Below are positions 35,512 through 43,962 of a DNA stretch of 64,000 bases, one piece after another; positions within the stretch are counted from its first letter, which is position 1, and every line of letters starts with the position of its first letter. Under the pieces are notes generated by a model that saw only the letters and a list, made by a program, of their open reading frames with translations, searched no databases and was not told the DNA's origin. The stretch is taken from contig NZ_CP042331.1 in the NCBI RefSeq assembly GCF_008253865.1, forward strand, positions 1,364,001 through 1,428,000, given 5' to 3'. Source of the stretch: Bosea sp. F3-2. Its GTDB lineage: Bacteria > Pseudomonadota > Alphaproteobacteria > Rhizobiales > Beijerinckiaceae. The translations under genes were made by a program, and so were the position numbers.

Positions 35512-35906
35512 GGCACGGCCTTGAAGATCAGCTTGTTTTCGAGCGCGCCAGTCTCGCCCTGGATCTTGGCGCCCAGCGAGAGGCGCCAGCCGCCGGCCAT
35601 GACCAGATTGGTCTTGAAGCGATAGGTTCCGGGCTCGGTCGATGGCATCGCCTCGATCGGCGACGCCATCATCTCCATGCCGTCAGGCGCCATATCGATG
35701 CGCTGGGCGAAGATCACCGCATCCGGGACCGACTTGCCCGAGCGCTTATCGACGAGCTGAACGGCTAAGATGACGCCGTTGCCCTGCTTGAGCTCGTTCT
35801 GCACAAGCCGGAATTCGTAGTCCTTGATGTCCGCGAGCGCCGGAAGTGAGGCAGCCGCGAGCGGAAGCGCTGCGGCGAGCGCACGCAAAGTGTTGATGAA
35901 GGTCAT
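35508..35906 (-). CDS. FixH-like exported protein of the Cus operon
   Basis: 132 aa with a Sec signal peptide (MTFINTLRALAAALPLAAAS, cleavage near ALA-D). The mature part is a small beta-sandwich of the FixH/YtkA type (VQLVDKRSGKSVPDAVI, GTYRFKTNLVMAGGWRLSL). A Met-rich patch, MAPDGMEMM, fits a copper-contacting surface. I chose the ATG at 35906, which has CAGGA upstream, over longer in-frame starts. The stop overlaps the cusB ATG. Such proteins recur in copper-efflux operons of alphaproteobacteria; a periplasmic copper chaperone role is inferred. Confidence 0.8.
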   Translation of the reverse strand: MTFINTLRALAAALPLAAASLPALADIKDYEFRLVQNELKQGNGVILAVQLVDKRSGKSVPDAVIFAQRIDMAPDGMEMMASPIEAMPSTEPGTYRFKTNLVMAGGWRLSLGAKIQGETGALENKLIFKAVP

Positions 35907-36034
35907 GATCGTAGTCCTGAGTGCATCAGGCATGCCGCGCATGCGCACAGCCCTAGACGTGGCGATGGCCACGGCTCACCGCCCGCCCGGAGCTTCCGCG
36001 CGGACGAAACCAGCGCCGACGCGCTGGCGATGCC

Positions 36035-36388
36035 TCAGGCTCGTGGAGGTCGTGCAGGCGGCTCGAACGGCCGCGACATACGGGCAGCGTCATCCCCTGC
36101 CAGCACGAGTTGGGCGATGACGGGCTGGACGAGTGTGACGAATGACGTGGGTTCGCTCGCGAAGCACTTGGCCAGGCAGAAGCTCAGCGCCGGGCAGTTG
36201 GTCGTGCAGTCCTTCGCCTTGCCCTGATCGGTCGGGCAGCACGGCATGCCGACATCCATCGGCATCACCGTTTCCATGACGTCCATCCGGCCAAAACTTG
36301 CCTGCGCCGGGCTGACGAAGGCAGCCAGAACGGTGGCCGCGACAAACACGGCCAGCACCAGACAATGCGCAAGCAGCCGAAGCTTCAT
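36035..36388 (-). CDS. Small exported Met/Cys-rich protein upstream of the Cus operon
   Basis: About 117 aa; not a family I can name. A hydrophobic signal (LLAHCLVLAVFVAATVLAAF) ends near AQA-S. The mature part has a Met run (MDVMETVMPMDVGMPCC) and six cysteines in CCPTDQGKAKDC, TNC and FCLAKC, then a Pro/Arg tail. Such spacing suggests metal binding, probably copper, or disulfides in the periplasm. It lies 128 bases upstream of the FixH-like gene on the same strand. The start is uncertain: neither this ATG nor the one at 36415 has a clear ribosome site. Confidence 0.65.
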   Translation of the reverse strand: MKLRLLAHCLVLAVFVAATVLAAFVSPAQASFGRMDVMETVMPMDVGMPCCPTDQGKAKDCTTNCPALSFCLAKCFASEPTSFVTLVQPVIAQLVLAGDDAARMSRPFEPPARPPRA

Positions 36389-36595
36389 GCGGATGGAATG
36401 GCATGGCTGGAACATCCGCGAAAGGCCGCTCGCTTCAAGACTTCGTCATCGCGGACTCTCGCGTTCCAAAATGCTGGGCAGCCTCAGGCAGAGACCGTGC
36501 TCGCAGGCACAACCGCACTGAAAATTGGCGCAGGCAGTTCCCGCTGTAGCCAATCGACGCGCCACCAGAAATGACCGTGGCCGGTGTCCAAGACT

Positions 36596-36625
36596 CAAAA
36601 GGCGAGGTCGAAAACCGGCCTCGCC
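36596..36625 (-). terminator. Rho-independent terminator after proX
   Basis: On the minus strand GGCGAGG and CCTCGCC form a 7-bp stem around CCGGTTTTCGA, followed by TTTTGA. It starts 31 bases after the proX stop and separates the ProVWX operon from the Cus genes. The remaining gap 36389-36595 holds nothing else clear. Confidence 0.7.
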
Positions 36626-36655
36626 CCTGCACGAGAGATGAGATGAGGTCTCGGC

Positions 36656-37690
36656 TTACTTCGCCGTGCGCGCAGCCGCGACCCAGCTGTCGAACTGAGT
36701 CTTGTGCGCGCCGACCCATTCATCAGCCATCTTGGTGATGAGGGCGTTGCTGCCGCCGTTCTTGTTGATGTTGAATTCCCAGTGCGACCAGTCCTCGAGC
36801 GGGAACTTGATGTTCTCGACGAGGGCCTTCACGGCCGGGTTGGCGGCAACGAATTTCTTGTTCGCGACAGCGCCCCAGTTCCAGGAAGCCATGGCCATGC
36901 GGCAGGGATCGGCGCCGCCGGCGCAGCCCTTCACACCCTTGACCAGCGCCGAGCCCTTGTTCGGGACGGAGGGCGGCAGCGCATCCTCCGGCGTCGGCAG
37001 CCAGACCACGTCCTTGCCCGGAACGAGCGCATTGTTCACCCAGGACGGGCTCCAGGCGTAGAAGAAGGCCGGCTCGCCGCGCTTCACGCGCGCCACGGCC
37101 TCGACCATCAGCGCCTCGTACTTGCCGCGGATCGACTTCACCGTGTCCTTCAGGCCGAACTTGTCGAGCTGGAAGTCGACGACGTCGCCGCAAGACCAGC
37201 CGGGATCGCAATTGATCAGGTCGGCCTTGCCGTCCTTGCCGAACAGCGCCGCGATCTTGGGATCCTTCATCTGGATCAGCGAGGTGATGTTATGGGCGTC
37301 GGCCGTCTTCTTGTCGATCAGGTAGCCGTTGATGCCGCCGCCGACGATCAGGCCGGCGCCGACGATCTCGGCATCCTTCTCGACCGCGCGGAAGCCCGGC
37401 TCGCGCTGCGGGAAATTGACGTCGGTCGCGAGATCAAGGTCGCCCTGCGCCGCGGCCTGGAAGAACAGCGTGGTGTTCACGGTGCTGAGCTTGACGTCGT
37501 AGCCGAGCTCCTTCAGCGCCTTCATCACGATCTGGGCGGTGACATAGTTGGCGCCGAGGCTGTCGCTCTGGGCATAGCGCACGGTCTTGCCCTTGCCGGG
37601 CATGTCCTGAGCAACAGAGGGCATTGCCGCAAAGGCGAGCACGCCCGCGGCAACCGCCGCCGTCAGCATCTTCAATCTGGCCATGGTCAT
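36656..37690 (-). CDS. proX: ProX-type quaternary-amine ABC binding protein
   Basis: 344 aa with a Sec signal (LKMLTAAVAAGVLAFAAMPS, cut near VAQ-D). It matches E. coli ProX by region: NCDPGWSCGDV (aromatic-box Trp and a disulfide pair), YAWSPSWVNNALVPGKDVVWLP (second box Trp), and WVAAARTAK at the end. A second cysteine pair lies in CAGGADPC. ProX ligands are glycine betaine, proline betaine or related quaternary amines. GAGGAG precedes the ATG. It ends the operon begun by proV and lies in the same transcription direction as the FMN monooxygenase genes upstream. A paralogue is at 51341-52372. Confidence 0.92.
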   Translation of the reverse strand: MTMARLKMLTAAVAAGVLAFAAMPSVAQDMPGKGKTVRYAQSDSLGANYVTAQIVMKALKELGYDVKLSTVNTTLFFQAAAQGDLDLATDVNFPQREPGFRAVEKDAEIVGAGLIVGGGINGYLIDKKTADAHNITSLIQMKDPKIAALFGKDGKADLINCDPGWSCGDVVDFQLDKFGLKDTVKSIRGKYEALMVEAVARVKRGEPAFFYAWSPSWVNNALVPGKDVVWLPTPEDALPPSVPNKGSALVKGVKGCAGGADPCRMAMASWNWGAVANKKFVAANPAVKALVENIKFPLEDWSHWEFNINKNGGSNALITKMADEWVGAHKTQFDSWVAAARTAK

Positions 37691-37832
37691 CGTCTCGTTC
37701 TCCTCGTGGTCGCCGGTTCGCGCCGGTCTGTCTGCTGATGGTTTTCGTTGTTTCCCCTCCCCGCCTCGCGGCGGGTCTCAAAGACCGGGCGCAACCGCGC
37801 TCCGTCCCTTCTCCTGCGCATCATGCGATGCG

Positions 37833-38789
37833 TCAGACAGCCTGCTTCGCCGGGGCCGCCACCGCCGCCGCCTCCGCATCGGGCTGACCACCCCTGAACA
37901 GGCGCGCTATCGTGCCGAGCAGCGAGGTGCGTGCGGCGGACCTGCCGCCCGCCTTCGGCGCGGCCAGCTTCTGCGTGATGCGGTCGAGCACCATGGCGAG
38001 CAGGACGATGGCGATGCCACCGACCGCCGCACGGCCGACGTCGAGGCGACCGAGGCCTTGCAGCACGACGAGGCCGAGCCCCTCCGCGCCGATCATCGCG
38101 ACGACGACCGAGAGCACCATTGCCGTCAGCACGGTCTGGTTCAGGCCGCCGAGGATGGTCGGGATCGCGAGCGGCAGCTGGATCTCGAAGAGGAGCTGGC
38201 GCTTGTCGGCACCGAAGGCGAGGCCGGCCTCGACGATCTCGTGCTCGACCATGCGAATGCCGAGATTGGTGAAGCGGATCAGCGGCGGTGCGGCGGCCGT
38301 CACGACCGCGACCTCGCCCGGCACGGTACCGACGCCGAACAGCATCACCACGGGGACGAGATACACGAAGCTCGGCGTCGTCTGCATGATGTCGAGGATC
38401 GGGCGCACGACGTTCCAGACCCGGTCGCTGCGCGCGCACCAGATGCCGATCGGAATGCCGATGACGGCGCAGAAGACGATGGCGGTCGAGATCAGCGAGA
38501 GCGTCGTCATCGCCTCGCTCCAGACGCCGAGCGCGGCGATGACGATCAACGAGACAGCGCTGAACACCGCGATGCCGAGCGTGGAGAGCCGCCAAGCCAG
38601 CAGGAAGAAGCCGACCACGAAGAGCGGGAACGGAATGGCGTGGAGGACCCAGTCGTTCAGGCTCAGCAGGTTCTCGACCGGCCATTTGATGGCGAGGAAG
38701 ATCGGACGCAGGTTGAGCGCGACCCAGCTGACGCCCTGCTGGATCCAGGCGTCGATCGGGAAGACGGCAAGATCGTCGGCCTTAAACAT
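37833..38789 (-). CDS. proW: ProW-type ABC permease
   Basis: 318 aa. After an N-terminal segment with WVALNLRPIFLAIKWPVENLL, there are about six or seven membrane helices and the coupling loop VEAGLAFGADKRQLLFEIQLPLA, of which EAGLAFGADKRQLLFEIQLP is the ProW/OpuAB-type EAA motif. GAEGLGLVVLQGLGRLDVG is also characteristic. The ATG at 38789 overlaps the proV end by 8 bases. The C-terminus ends in an Ala-rich tail. It forms the homodimeric channel for ProX-delivered substrate. Confidence 0.93.
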   Translation of the reverse strand: MFKADDLAVFPIDAWIQQGVSWVALNLRPIFLAIKWPVENLLSLNDWVLHAIPFPLFVVGFFLLAWRLSTLGIAVFSAVSLIVIAALGVWSEAMTTLSLISTAIVFCAVIGIPIGIWCARSDRVWNVVRPILDIMQTTPSFVYLVPVVMLFGVGTVPGEVAVVTAAAPPLIRFTNLGIRMVEHEIVEAGLAFGADKRQLLFEIQLPLAIPTILGGLNQTVLTAMVLSVVVAMIGAEGLGLVVLQGLGRLDVGRAAVGGIAIVLLAMVLDRITQKLAAPKAGGRSAARTSLLGTIARLFRGGQPDAEAAAVAAPAKQAV

Positions 38790-39969
38790 GGCGCTCTCCG
38801 GCGGAAACGGTCTTGGGGGTGGTGGAGGAGATGCGGGCCAGGATGTCGTCGGCGCCGAGCGAGCCCATGAACTTGCCCTGCTCGTCGACGACCGCGATCG
38901 GACGGCCGTCGCGATAGCTGCGCGCGACGTCGAGCAGCTTCGCGCCGGGTCGGACGCTGACATAGTCGCTGCTCGGCGCAGCGATCTCGCCACTCGCGCG
39001 GGCGCGCACGCAGGCTTCGGCGTCGAGCGCGCCGAGCACCTTGCCCTCGCGATCGAGCATGAAGCCGGCGCCGCCGGCCTCGCCGACGAGCGTGCCGCGC
39101 TCCGACCGCAGGATCGGCTCGCCGGCCCGCATCACAGAACGCGCATCGAACAGCCGGGCGCGATCGACCTCGCGGGTGAAGGCCGCGACATAGTCGCTGC
39201 CCGGCTCCAGCACGATCGACTGCGGCGTGCCTTCGCGCACCAACTCACCCTCGGACATGATGGCGATGCGGGTGCCGAGCTTCAGCGCCTCCTGGAAATC
39301 GTGGGTGATGAACAGGATGGTCTTGTTCAGCGTGCGCTGCAGGCGCAGCAGCTCGTCCTGCATCTCGGTGCGGATCAGCGGGTCGAGCGCGCTGAAGGCC
39401 TCGTCCATGATCAGGATGTCGGCATCGGTGGCGAGCGCACGGGCGAGGCCGACACGCTGGCGCATGCCGCCCGACAGCTCGTGCGGGTAATGGTAGCCCC
39501 AGCGGCCGAGGCCGACGACGGTGAGCACCTCCTCGGCGCGGCGGCGACGCTCGGCCGGAGCGATGCCGCGCAGCTTCAAGCCGAACTCGACATTCTCGAT
39601 GACGCGCTTGTTGGGCAGGAGCGCGAAATGCTGGAAGACCATCGAGATGCGGGTGCGGCGCACCTCGCGCAGATCCTCCTCGCCCAGCGCGACGATGTCG
39701 CGCCCGTCGAGCAGGATCTTGCCGGCGCTCGGCTCGTTCAATCGGTTGATGCAGCGCGCCAGCGTGGACTTGCCGGAACCCGACAGGCCCATGACCATGT
39801 ACATGGCACCCTGCGGCACGCTCAGCGAGACATTGTTGAGCCCGACCACCGCGCCGAGCTTCTCGAAAACCTCGTTCTTGTTGCCGCCCTTCGCCAGGAT
39901 CTCGAGCGCCGGGCGGGGCGTGTTCGAAAATATCTTGTACAGATTCTGGATCTGCAGTCGCTCGGTCAT
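38782..39969 (-). CDS. proV: ProV-type ABC ATPase with CBS domains
   Basis: 395 aa. IQNLYKIFSNTP is the family start; Walker A GLSGSGKST, signature LSGGMRQRVGLARAL, Walker B ILIMDEAFSALDPL and ITHDFQEAL are intact. The C-terminal 110 residues form two CBS repeats (RSVMRAGEPILRSERG; GRPIAVVDEQGKFMGSLGADD), the module that in OpuA/ProV responds to ionic strength or nucleotides. A strong GAGAGGAGGGG ribosome site sets the ATG at 39969. The gap to the upstream NIPSNAP gene is 158 bases. Confidence 0.94.
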   Translation of the reverse strand: MTERLQIQNLYKIFSNTPRPALEILAKGGNKNEVFEKLGAVVGLNNVSLSVPQGAMYMVMGLSGSGKSTLARCINRLNEPSAGKILLDGRDIVALGEEDLREVRRTRISMVFQHFALLPNKRVIENVEFGLKLRGIAPAERRRRAEEVLTVVGLGRWGYHYPHELSGGMRQRVGLARALATDADILIMDEAFSALDPLIRTEMQDELLRLQRTLNKTILFITHDFQEALKLGTRIAIMSEGELVREGTPQSIVLEPGSDYVAAFTREVDRARLFDARSVMRAGEPILRSERGTLVGEAGGAGFMLDREGKVLGALDAEACVRARASGEIAAPSSDYVSVRPGAKLLDVARSYRDGRPIAVVDEQGKFMGSLGADDILARISSTTPKTVSAGERHV

Positions 39970-40127
39970 ATCCGGACCCCTCCTCTCGGCACCCGATTGG
40001 GTCGGGCTTGTTCGACCTGCCTGCCGACAGCAATTAAGTGCCGGCCAGGATGGCGCGTCTTCCTGCGATCCGATGGAGGAACGAGCTCCCCCCTCGTCCC
40101 CCCAGAGGAAGATGCGCGCGACCGCCG

Positions 40128-40442
40128 CTAGCGCAGCGGCGAAAAATCCGTCGGCAGCAGGATCCGGTTCTCGGCCTGCTCGATGTTCTCGGACAGCTTG
40201 GGCAGGAAGGCCTGCCAGTGCGGGTCGTCCGCGAGCTGCTGGCGCCGGCGCGTCCTGTCCTCGAAATCGGCATAGGCCCACAGATGGGTCACATGGCTGA
40301 GCGGCCCGATCTCGGTGGTGAAGTAGCCGATCAGATGCCCGAGGATCGGCTGCTGGATCGCCAGGCCCTCCTCGCGCACGAGCTGGAGATAGCGGCCCAT
40401 GCGGCCGTTGCGGATCCGGTAAATGCGTTCCTCGACGATCAT
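40128..40442 (-). CDS. NIPSNAP-family protein
   Basis: 104 aa, one dimeric alpha/beta-barrel-like domain: VEERIYRIRNGRMGRYLQLV, IGYFTTEIGPLSHVTHLWAY and FEDRTRRRQQL are the conserved stretches. Bacterial NIPSNAP proteins are small cytoplasmic proteins of unclear activity that often accompany oxygenases or aldehyde-handling enzymes. The start overlaps the alpha/beta hydrolase stop (ATGA), so it belongs to the same operon. Longer in-frame upstream sequence lies antisense-like within the hydrolase gene and is not used. Confidence 0.85.
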   Translation of the reverse strand: MIVEERIYRIRNGRMGRYLQLVREEGLAIQQPILGHLIGYFTTEIGPLSHVTHLWAYADFEDRTRRRQQLADDPHWQAFLPKLSENIEQAENRILLPTDFSPLR

Positions 40443-41290
40443 GCCGACTGCCCTCTCGCACCATCGCCGAGGAAGTCGCGCATCAGCCCGGCAACCTGCT
40501 CCGGTGCTTCCGTCAGGATCGAGTGACGCAGGCCCGACAGGATGTGCAGCTTCGAGGCGGAGATGCGCTCGTGCATGTAGAGCGCCATGCGCGGATTCGA
40601 CCCGGCGTCGTGCTCGCCGGTCGCGATCAGGACGGGGACGCGGATCTGATCGAGCAGCCCGCCAAAATCCGTCTGGGCCAGCACGCGATAAGCCGCGGCA
40701 TAGCACTCGGGATCGTTTTCGGCGTTGCGCTGACGCAGCTTGGCGATGAGCTCCGGATTCCTTGCCTGGAAGCCCTCGGTCAGCCAGCGCGACAGCGAGG
40801 CATCGTAATGCGAGCCGCGGTCACCCGCCTGCAACGCCGCAAGCCGGGCGGCGACGCGCTCGCGCTCCTCTTCGGTGCGCCCGGCGACGGTCGCCAGCAG
40901 CACGAGGCGGCGGATGCGGTCCTGATGCGTCAGCGCCAGGCGTTGCGCGATCAGCCCGCCGAGCGAGAAGCCGGCGAGGTTGAAGGTCTCGAAACCGGCA
41001 TGGTCGGCCAGCGCCAGCACGTCACCGATAAAATCGTCGATCTCGTAGCGGCCCCGCACCTTGCTCGAACGGCCATGACCGCGCAGGTCGAAGGTGAGAA
41101 TCCGGAAGCGGTCGGAGAGGCGCTCGACCACGCCCTCCCAGGCTTCGAGGTAGGAGCCGACGCCGTGAATGCAGATCAACGGCTCGCCCTGCCCTTCGAT
41201 CCGATAATTCAGCGTCACACCGCCGACGGTCAGGCTCTGCAGCTCTTCCGCCGGCTCGGCGCGGTGGACAATCGATGTTGCGGCAGCCAT
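40439..41290 (-). CDS. Alpha/beta-fold hydrolase
   Basis: 283 aa. Oxyanion region IHGVGSYLEAWE, FDLRGHGRS, nucleophile Ser109 in GFSLGG, and a C-terminal His in GLRHSILTE make up the catalytic elements. No signal peptide, so cytoplasmic. The family includes esterases, lactonases and C-C hydrolases such as 3-oxoadipate enol-lactonase. It sits 3 bases after the FMN monooxygenase stop. In this context I infer hydrolysis of an ester or lactone made by the monooxygenase, but the substrate is unknown. Confidence 0.88.
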   Translation of the reverse strand: MAAATSIVHRAEPAEELQSLTVGGVTLNYRIEGQGEPLICIHGVGSYLEAWEGVVERLSDRFRILTFDLRGHGRSSKVRGRYEIDDFIGDVLALADHAGFETFNLAGFSLGGLIAQRLALTHQDRIRRLVLLATVAGRTEEERERVAARLAALQAGDRGSHYDASLSRWLTEGFQARNPELIAKLRQRNAENDPECYAAAYRVLAQTDFGGLLDQIRVPVLIATGEHDAGSNPRMALYMHERISASKLHILSGLRHSILTEAPEQVAGLMRDFLGDGARGQSA

Positions 41291-41293
41291 GGC

Positions 41294-42394
41294 TCAGTTC
41301 CCCACCGCGGCGAAGCGAGGAGTTTGCTCCACCGCCTTGGCCTTTTCCCGCTCACGAGCGGCGAAGTACGGCATTACCTCGTCGATGAAGAGACGCAGCG
41401 TCTTCACCTGCAATTCGAAGGGCAGGTTGAAGGACAGGCCCAGCGCGAATTGGTCGACACCGGCATCCTCGTAGATTTGCAGCTTGCGGATCACCTCGTC
41501 GGGCGTGCCGAACATCAGATTGTCGCGCACGGCCTGGGGGTTGTAATTGTCGCGGTTGGCGATGGTCTCGAAGGGGATGGCCTCGGGGAAGCCGTTCATC
41601 ACCGCGCCGCTGTTCTGCATCAGGTTCTCGAAATAGCCGCCGTAGTCGACCGAGTGCCGCACCGCGAGCTCCCAATCCTCCTTGCGGTCGTAGACGCAGG
41701 TGCGCCGCTGCATCATCAGGCGCGGACGCGGGCGCTCCGGATGGCCGGCCACCGCCTTGCGGAACTTCTCACCGAGCACACCGACCTCGACCGGCGGCGC
41801 CGAAAGCGGCGTCGAGAGGATGTTGGCGCCGATGCCCACCGCCCAGTCGAAGGTGCCGGGATCGCGCGCCGCGACCCAGATCGCCGGATGCGGTTGCTGC
41901 AGGGGCTTGGGCACCGAGGTGGCGAGTGGGAACTGCCAGTAGTGGCCATTGTGCTCGTAGTCGCCGGCCCAGAGCTTCTGCACCGCCGGCACCAGTTCCT
42001 TCATGAAGGCGACGCCTTCCTGCTGCGGGATGCCGCCGGCCATGCGGTCGAACTCGTATTGGTAGGCGCCACGCGCGATGCCGAATTCGAGGCGCCCCCC
42101 GGTCAGGTGGTCGCAGAGTGCTGCCTCCCCCGCCAGCCTGATCGGCGACCAGTAGGGCGCCACGATCGTCGCGGTGCCGAGCCGAATGCGGTCGGTGTGC
42201 TGGGCGAGCCAGGTCAAGGTCTGAAAGGGGTTCGGCGAGATCGTGCACTCGATGGTGTGGTGCTCGGCGGTCCACAGCGTCTCGAATCCGCCTTCGTCGG
42301 CGATCTTCGCCAGCGCGCGGAAGTTGCGGACGGCGTCCTGCATGGAATCCTGCGGCGAGAACCGCTCCATGAAGAGCGAGACGGCGAATTTCAT
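41294..42394 (-). CDS. LLM-class (luciferase-like) FMN-dependent monooxygenase
   Basis: 366 aa, TIM-barrel of the bacterial-luciferase superfamily: MKFAVSLFMERFS at the start, LWTAEHHTIE, RIRLGTATIVAPYWSPIRLAGEA (in which LGTATIVAPYWSPIRLAGE is diagnostic), GRLEFGIARGAY, and GTPDEVIRKLQIYEDAGVDQF near the end. Such enzymes use reduced FMN and O2 to oxidise aldehydes, sulfonates, aminopolycarboxylates or ketones. A flavin reductase two genes upstream can supply FMNH2. GGAGGAAAG precedes the ATG. The whole gene is intact. Confidence 0.92.
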   Translation of the reverse strand: MKFAVSLFMERFSPQDSMQDAVRNFRALAKIADEGGFETLWTAEHHTIECTISPNPFQTLTWLAQHTDRIRLGTATIVAPYWSPIRLAGEAALCDHLTGGRLEFGIARGAYQYEFDRMAGGIPQQEGVAFMKELVPAVQKLWAGDYEHNGHYWQFPLATSVPKPLQQPHPAIWVAARDPGTFDWAVGIGANILSTPLSAPPVEVGVLGEKFRKAVAGHPERPRPRLMMQRRTCVYDRKEDWELAVRHSVDYGGYFENLMQNSGAVMNGFPEAIPFETIANRDNYNPQAVRDNLMFGTPDEVIRKLQIYEDAGVDQFALGLSFNLPFELQVKTLRLFIDEVMPYFAAREREKAKAVEQTPRFAAVGN

Positions 42395-42429
42395 GGCTTT
42401 CCTCCGTTCTGGCTTCTGTCGCGGACAGC

Positions 42430-43941
42430 TCAGCGCAGGCGAATGACGAACGGGTCCTGCATGGCGCCCGAGTAGTCGATGAGAACGTTCTTCAGGCGCG
42501 AGAACTCGCGCATGACCTCGAAGCCGCCGCGGCGGCCATAGCCGCTGTTCTTCATGCCGCCATTGGCGGACATGTAGGCGGCGGAGCGGTAGGTGTTGAT
42601 CCAGACGGTGCCGGCATCGATCTCGCGGGCGAAGCGCATCGCCCGGTCGATGTCCCTGGTCCAGATGCCGGAAGCGAGACCGTATTCGGTGTCGTTGGCG
42701 AGCTGGATCATTTCGGCCTCGGTCTTGAACGGCACGATGCCGACGACCGGTCCGAAGATCTCCTCGCGCATGAAGCGCATGTCGTTGCGCGCCTCGACCA
42801 GCACGGTCGGCTCGAAATACCAGCCGCGCGCCAGCTCACCGTCCTGCGGCTTGCGGCCACCGACCGCGACCTTGGCGCCCTCGCGCACGCCGGAGCCGAC
42901 ATAGTCCTCGACCTTGGCGAGTTGGGACGCCAGCGCGACCGGGCCGATATCGGTGTCCTCGACCTGGGGATGGCCGACCTTGATGCGGCGCGTGCGCTCG
43001 ACCAGCGCCTCGACGAAGCGGTCGTAGATCGGCTGCTCGACGAAGCAGCGCGAGCCGGCGACGCAGGTCTGGCCGGCGGCGGCGAAGACGCCGGAGACGA
43101 CGCCGTTCACCGCCCGGTCGATGTCGACATCGGAGAAGATGACATGGGGCGACTTGCCGCCGAGCTCCATCTGGCAGGGCACGAGGTTCTGCGCAGCGTT
43201 GCCGGCGATCTTGCGCCCGGTGAAGGTCGAGCCGGTGAAGACGTATTTCGCGATGCCGGGGTGACGCGTCAGGGCCTCGCCGGTGGTGGCACCGTCGCCG
43301 GTGACGACGTTGATCACGCCGGGCGGAATGCCGGCCTCGATCGCGAGTTCTGCCAATGCGAGGCTCGACGCCGTAGCGTGCTCGGAAGGCTTCACCACGA
43401 TGGTGTTGCCGATGGCGAGGCACGGAGCGAGCGTGCCGGTCAGCATCATCAGCGGCGAGTTCCAGGGGATGATCATGCCGATCACGCCCAGCGGCTCGCG
43501 CAGATTGAAGTTCAGCGAGTCGAGCTTGTTGACCGGAATCGTCTCGCCGAGCAGCTTGTCGGCCATGCCGGCGAAATAGAGATAGGAGTCCGGGATCGCC
43601 CGCATCTGGGCCCGCATCTCCTTGAGCAGCTTGCCGTTGTCGCGGCACTCGATCATCGCCAGCTCGTCGGCGTTCTGCAGGACGAGCTCGCCGAGGCGGC
43701 GCACCAGCTTGCCGCGTTCGGTCTGGGTCATCCGGCGCCAGGCCGGGTTGACGAAGGCAGCCCTGGCCGAGCGCACGGCGGCATCGACATCGGCGGCGTC
43801 ACCCTGAGCGAACTCGTACCAGGGCTCGGCCGTCGTCGGATCGTAGGAGGGGACGTAGACGCCGCTCCTGGGCGCGACGAACGCGCCGTCGATGAATAGG
43901 CCCTGGCGCGAACCTTCGAGAGATTTGACGGTGGTCTTCAT
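42430..43941 (-). CDS. NAD(P)-dependent aldehyde dehydrogenase
   Basis: 503 aa, full length. Catalytic Cys lies in AGQTCVAGSR, the general-base Glu in MELGGKSPH, and the cofactor region in IGMIIPWNSPLM, plus FTGSTFTGRKIAG and EEIFGPVVGI. It oxidises an aldehyde to a carboxylate with NAD or NADP in the cytoplasm. Placed between the flavin reductase and the monooxygenase, it likely removes the aldehyde produced by oxidative cleavage. It has closest resemblance to betaine-aldehyde/hydroxymuconic-semialdehyde-like ALDHs, by eye only. Confidence 0.92.
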   Translation of the reverse strand: MKTTVKSLEGSRQGLFIDGAFVAPRSGVYVPSYDPTTAEPWYEFAQGDAADVDAAVRSARAAFVNPAWRRMTQTERGKLVRRLGELVLQNADELAMIECRDNGKLLKEMRAQMRAIPDSYLYFAGMADKLLGETIPVNKLDSLNFNLREPLGVIGMIIPWNSPLMMLTGTLAPCLAIGNTIVVKPSEHATASSLALAELAIEAGIPPGVINVVTGDGATTGEALTRHPGIAKYVFTGSTFTGRKIAGNAAQNLVPCQMELGGKSPHVIFSDVDIDRAVNGVVSGVFAAAGQTCVAGSRCFVEQPIYDRFVEALVERTRRIKVGHPQVEDTDIGPVALASQLAKVEDYVGSGVREGAKVAVGGRKPQDGELARGWYFEPTVLVEARNDMRFMREEIFGPVVGIVPFKTEAEMIQLANDTEYGLASGIWTRDIDRAMRFAREIDAGTVWINTYRSAAYMSANGGMKNSGYGRRGGFEVMREFSRLKNVLIDYSGAMQDPFVIRLR

Positions 43942-43962
43942 GGTCGCTCTGCCGGCTCAGAT

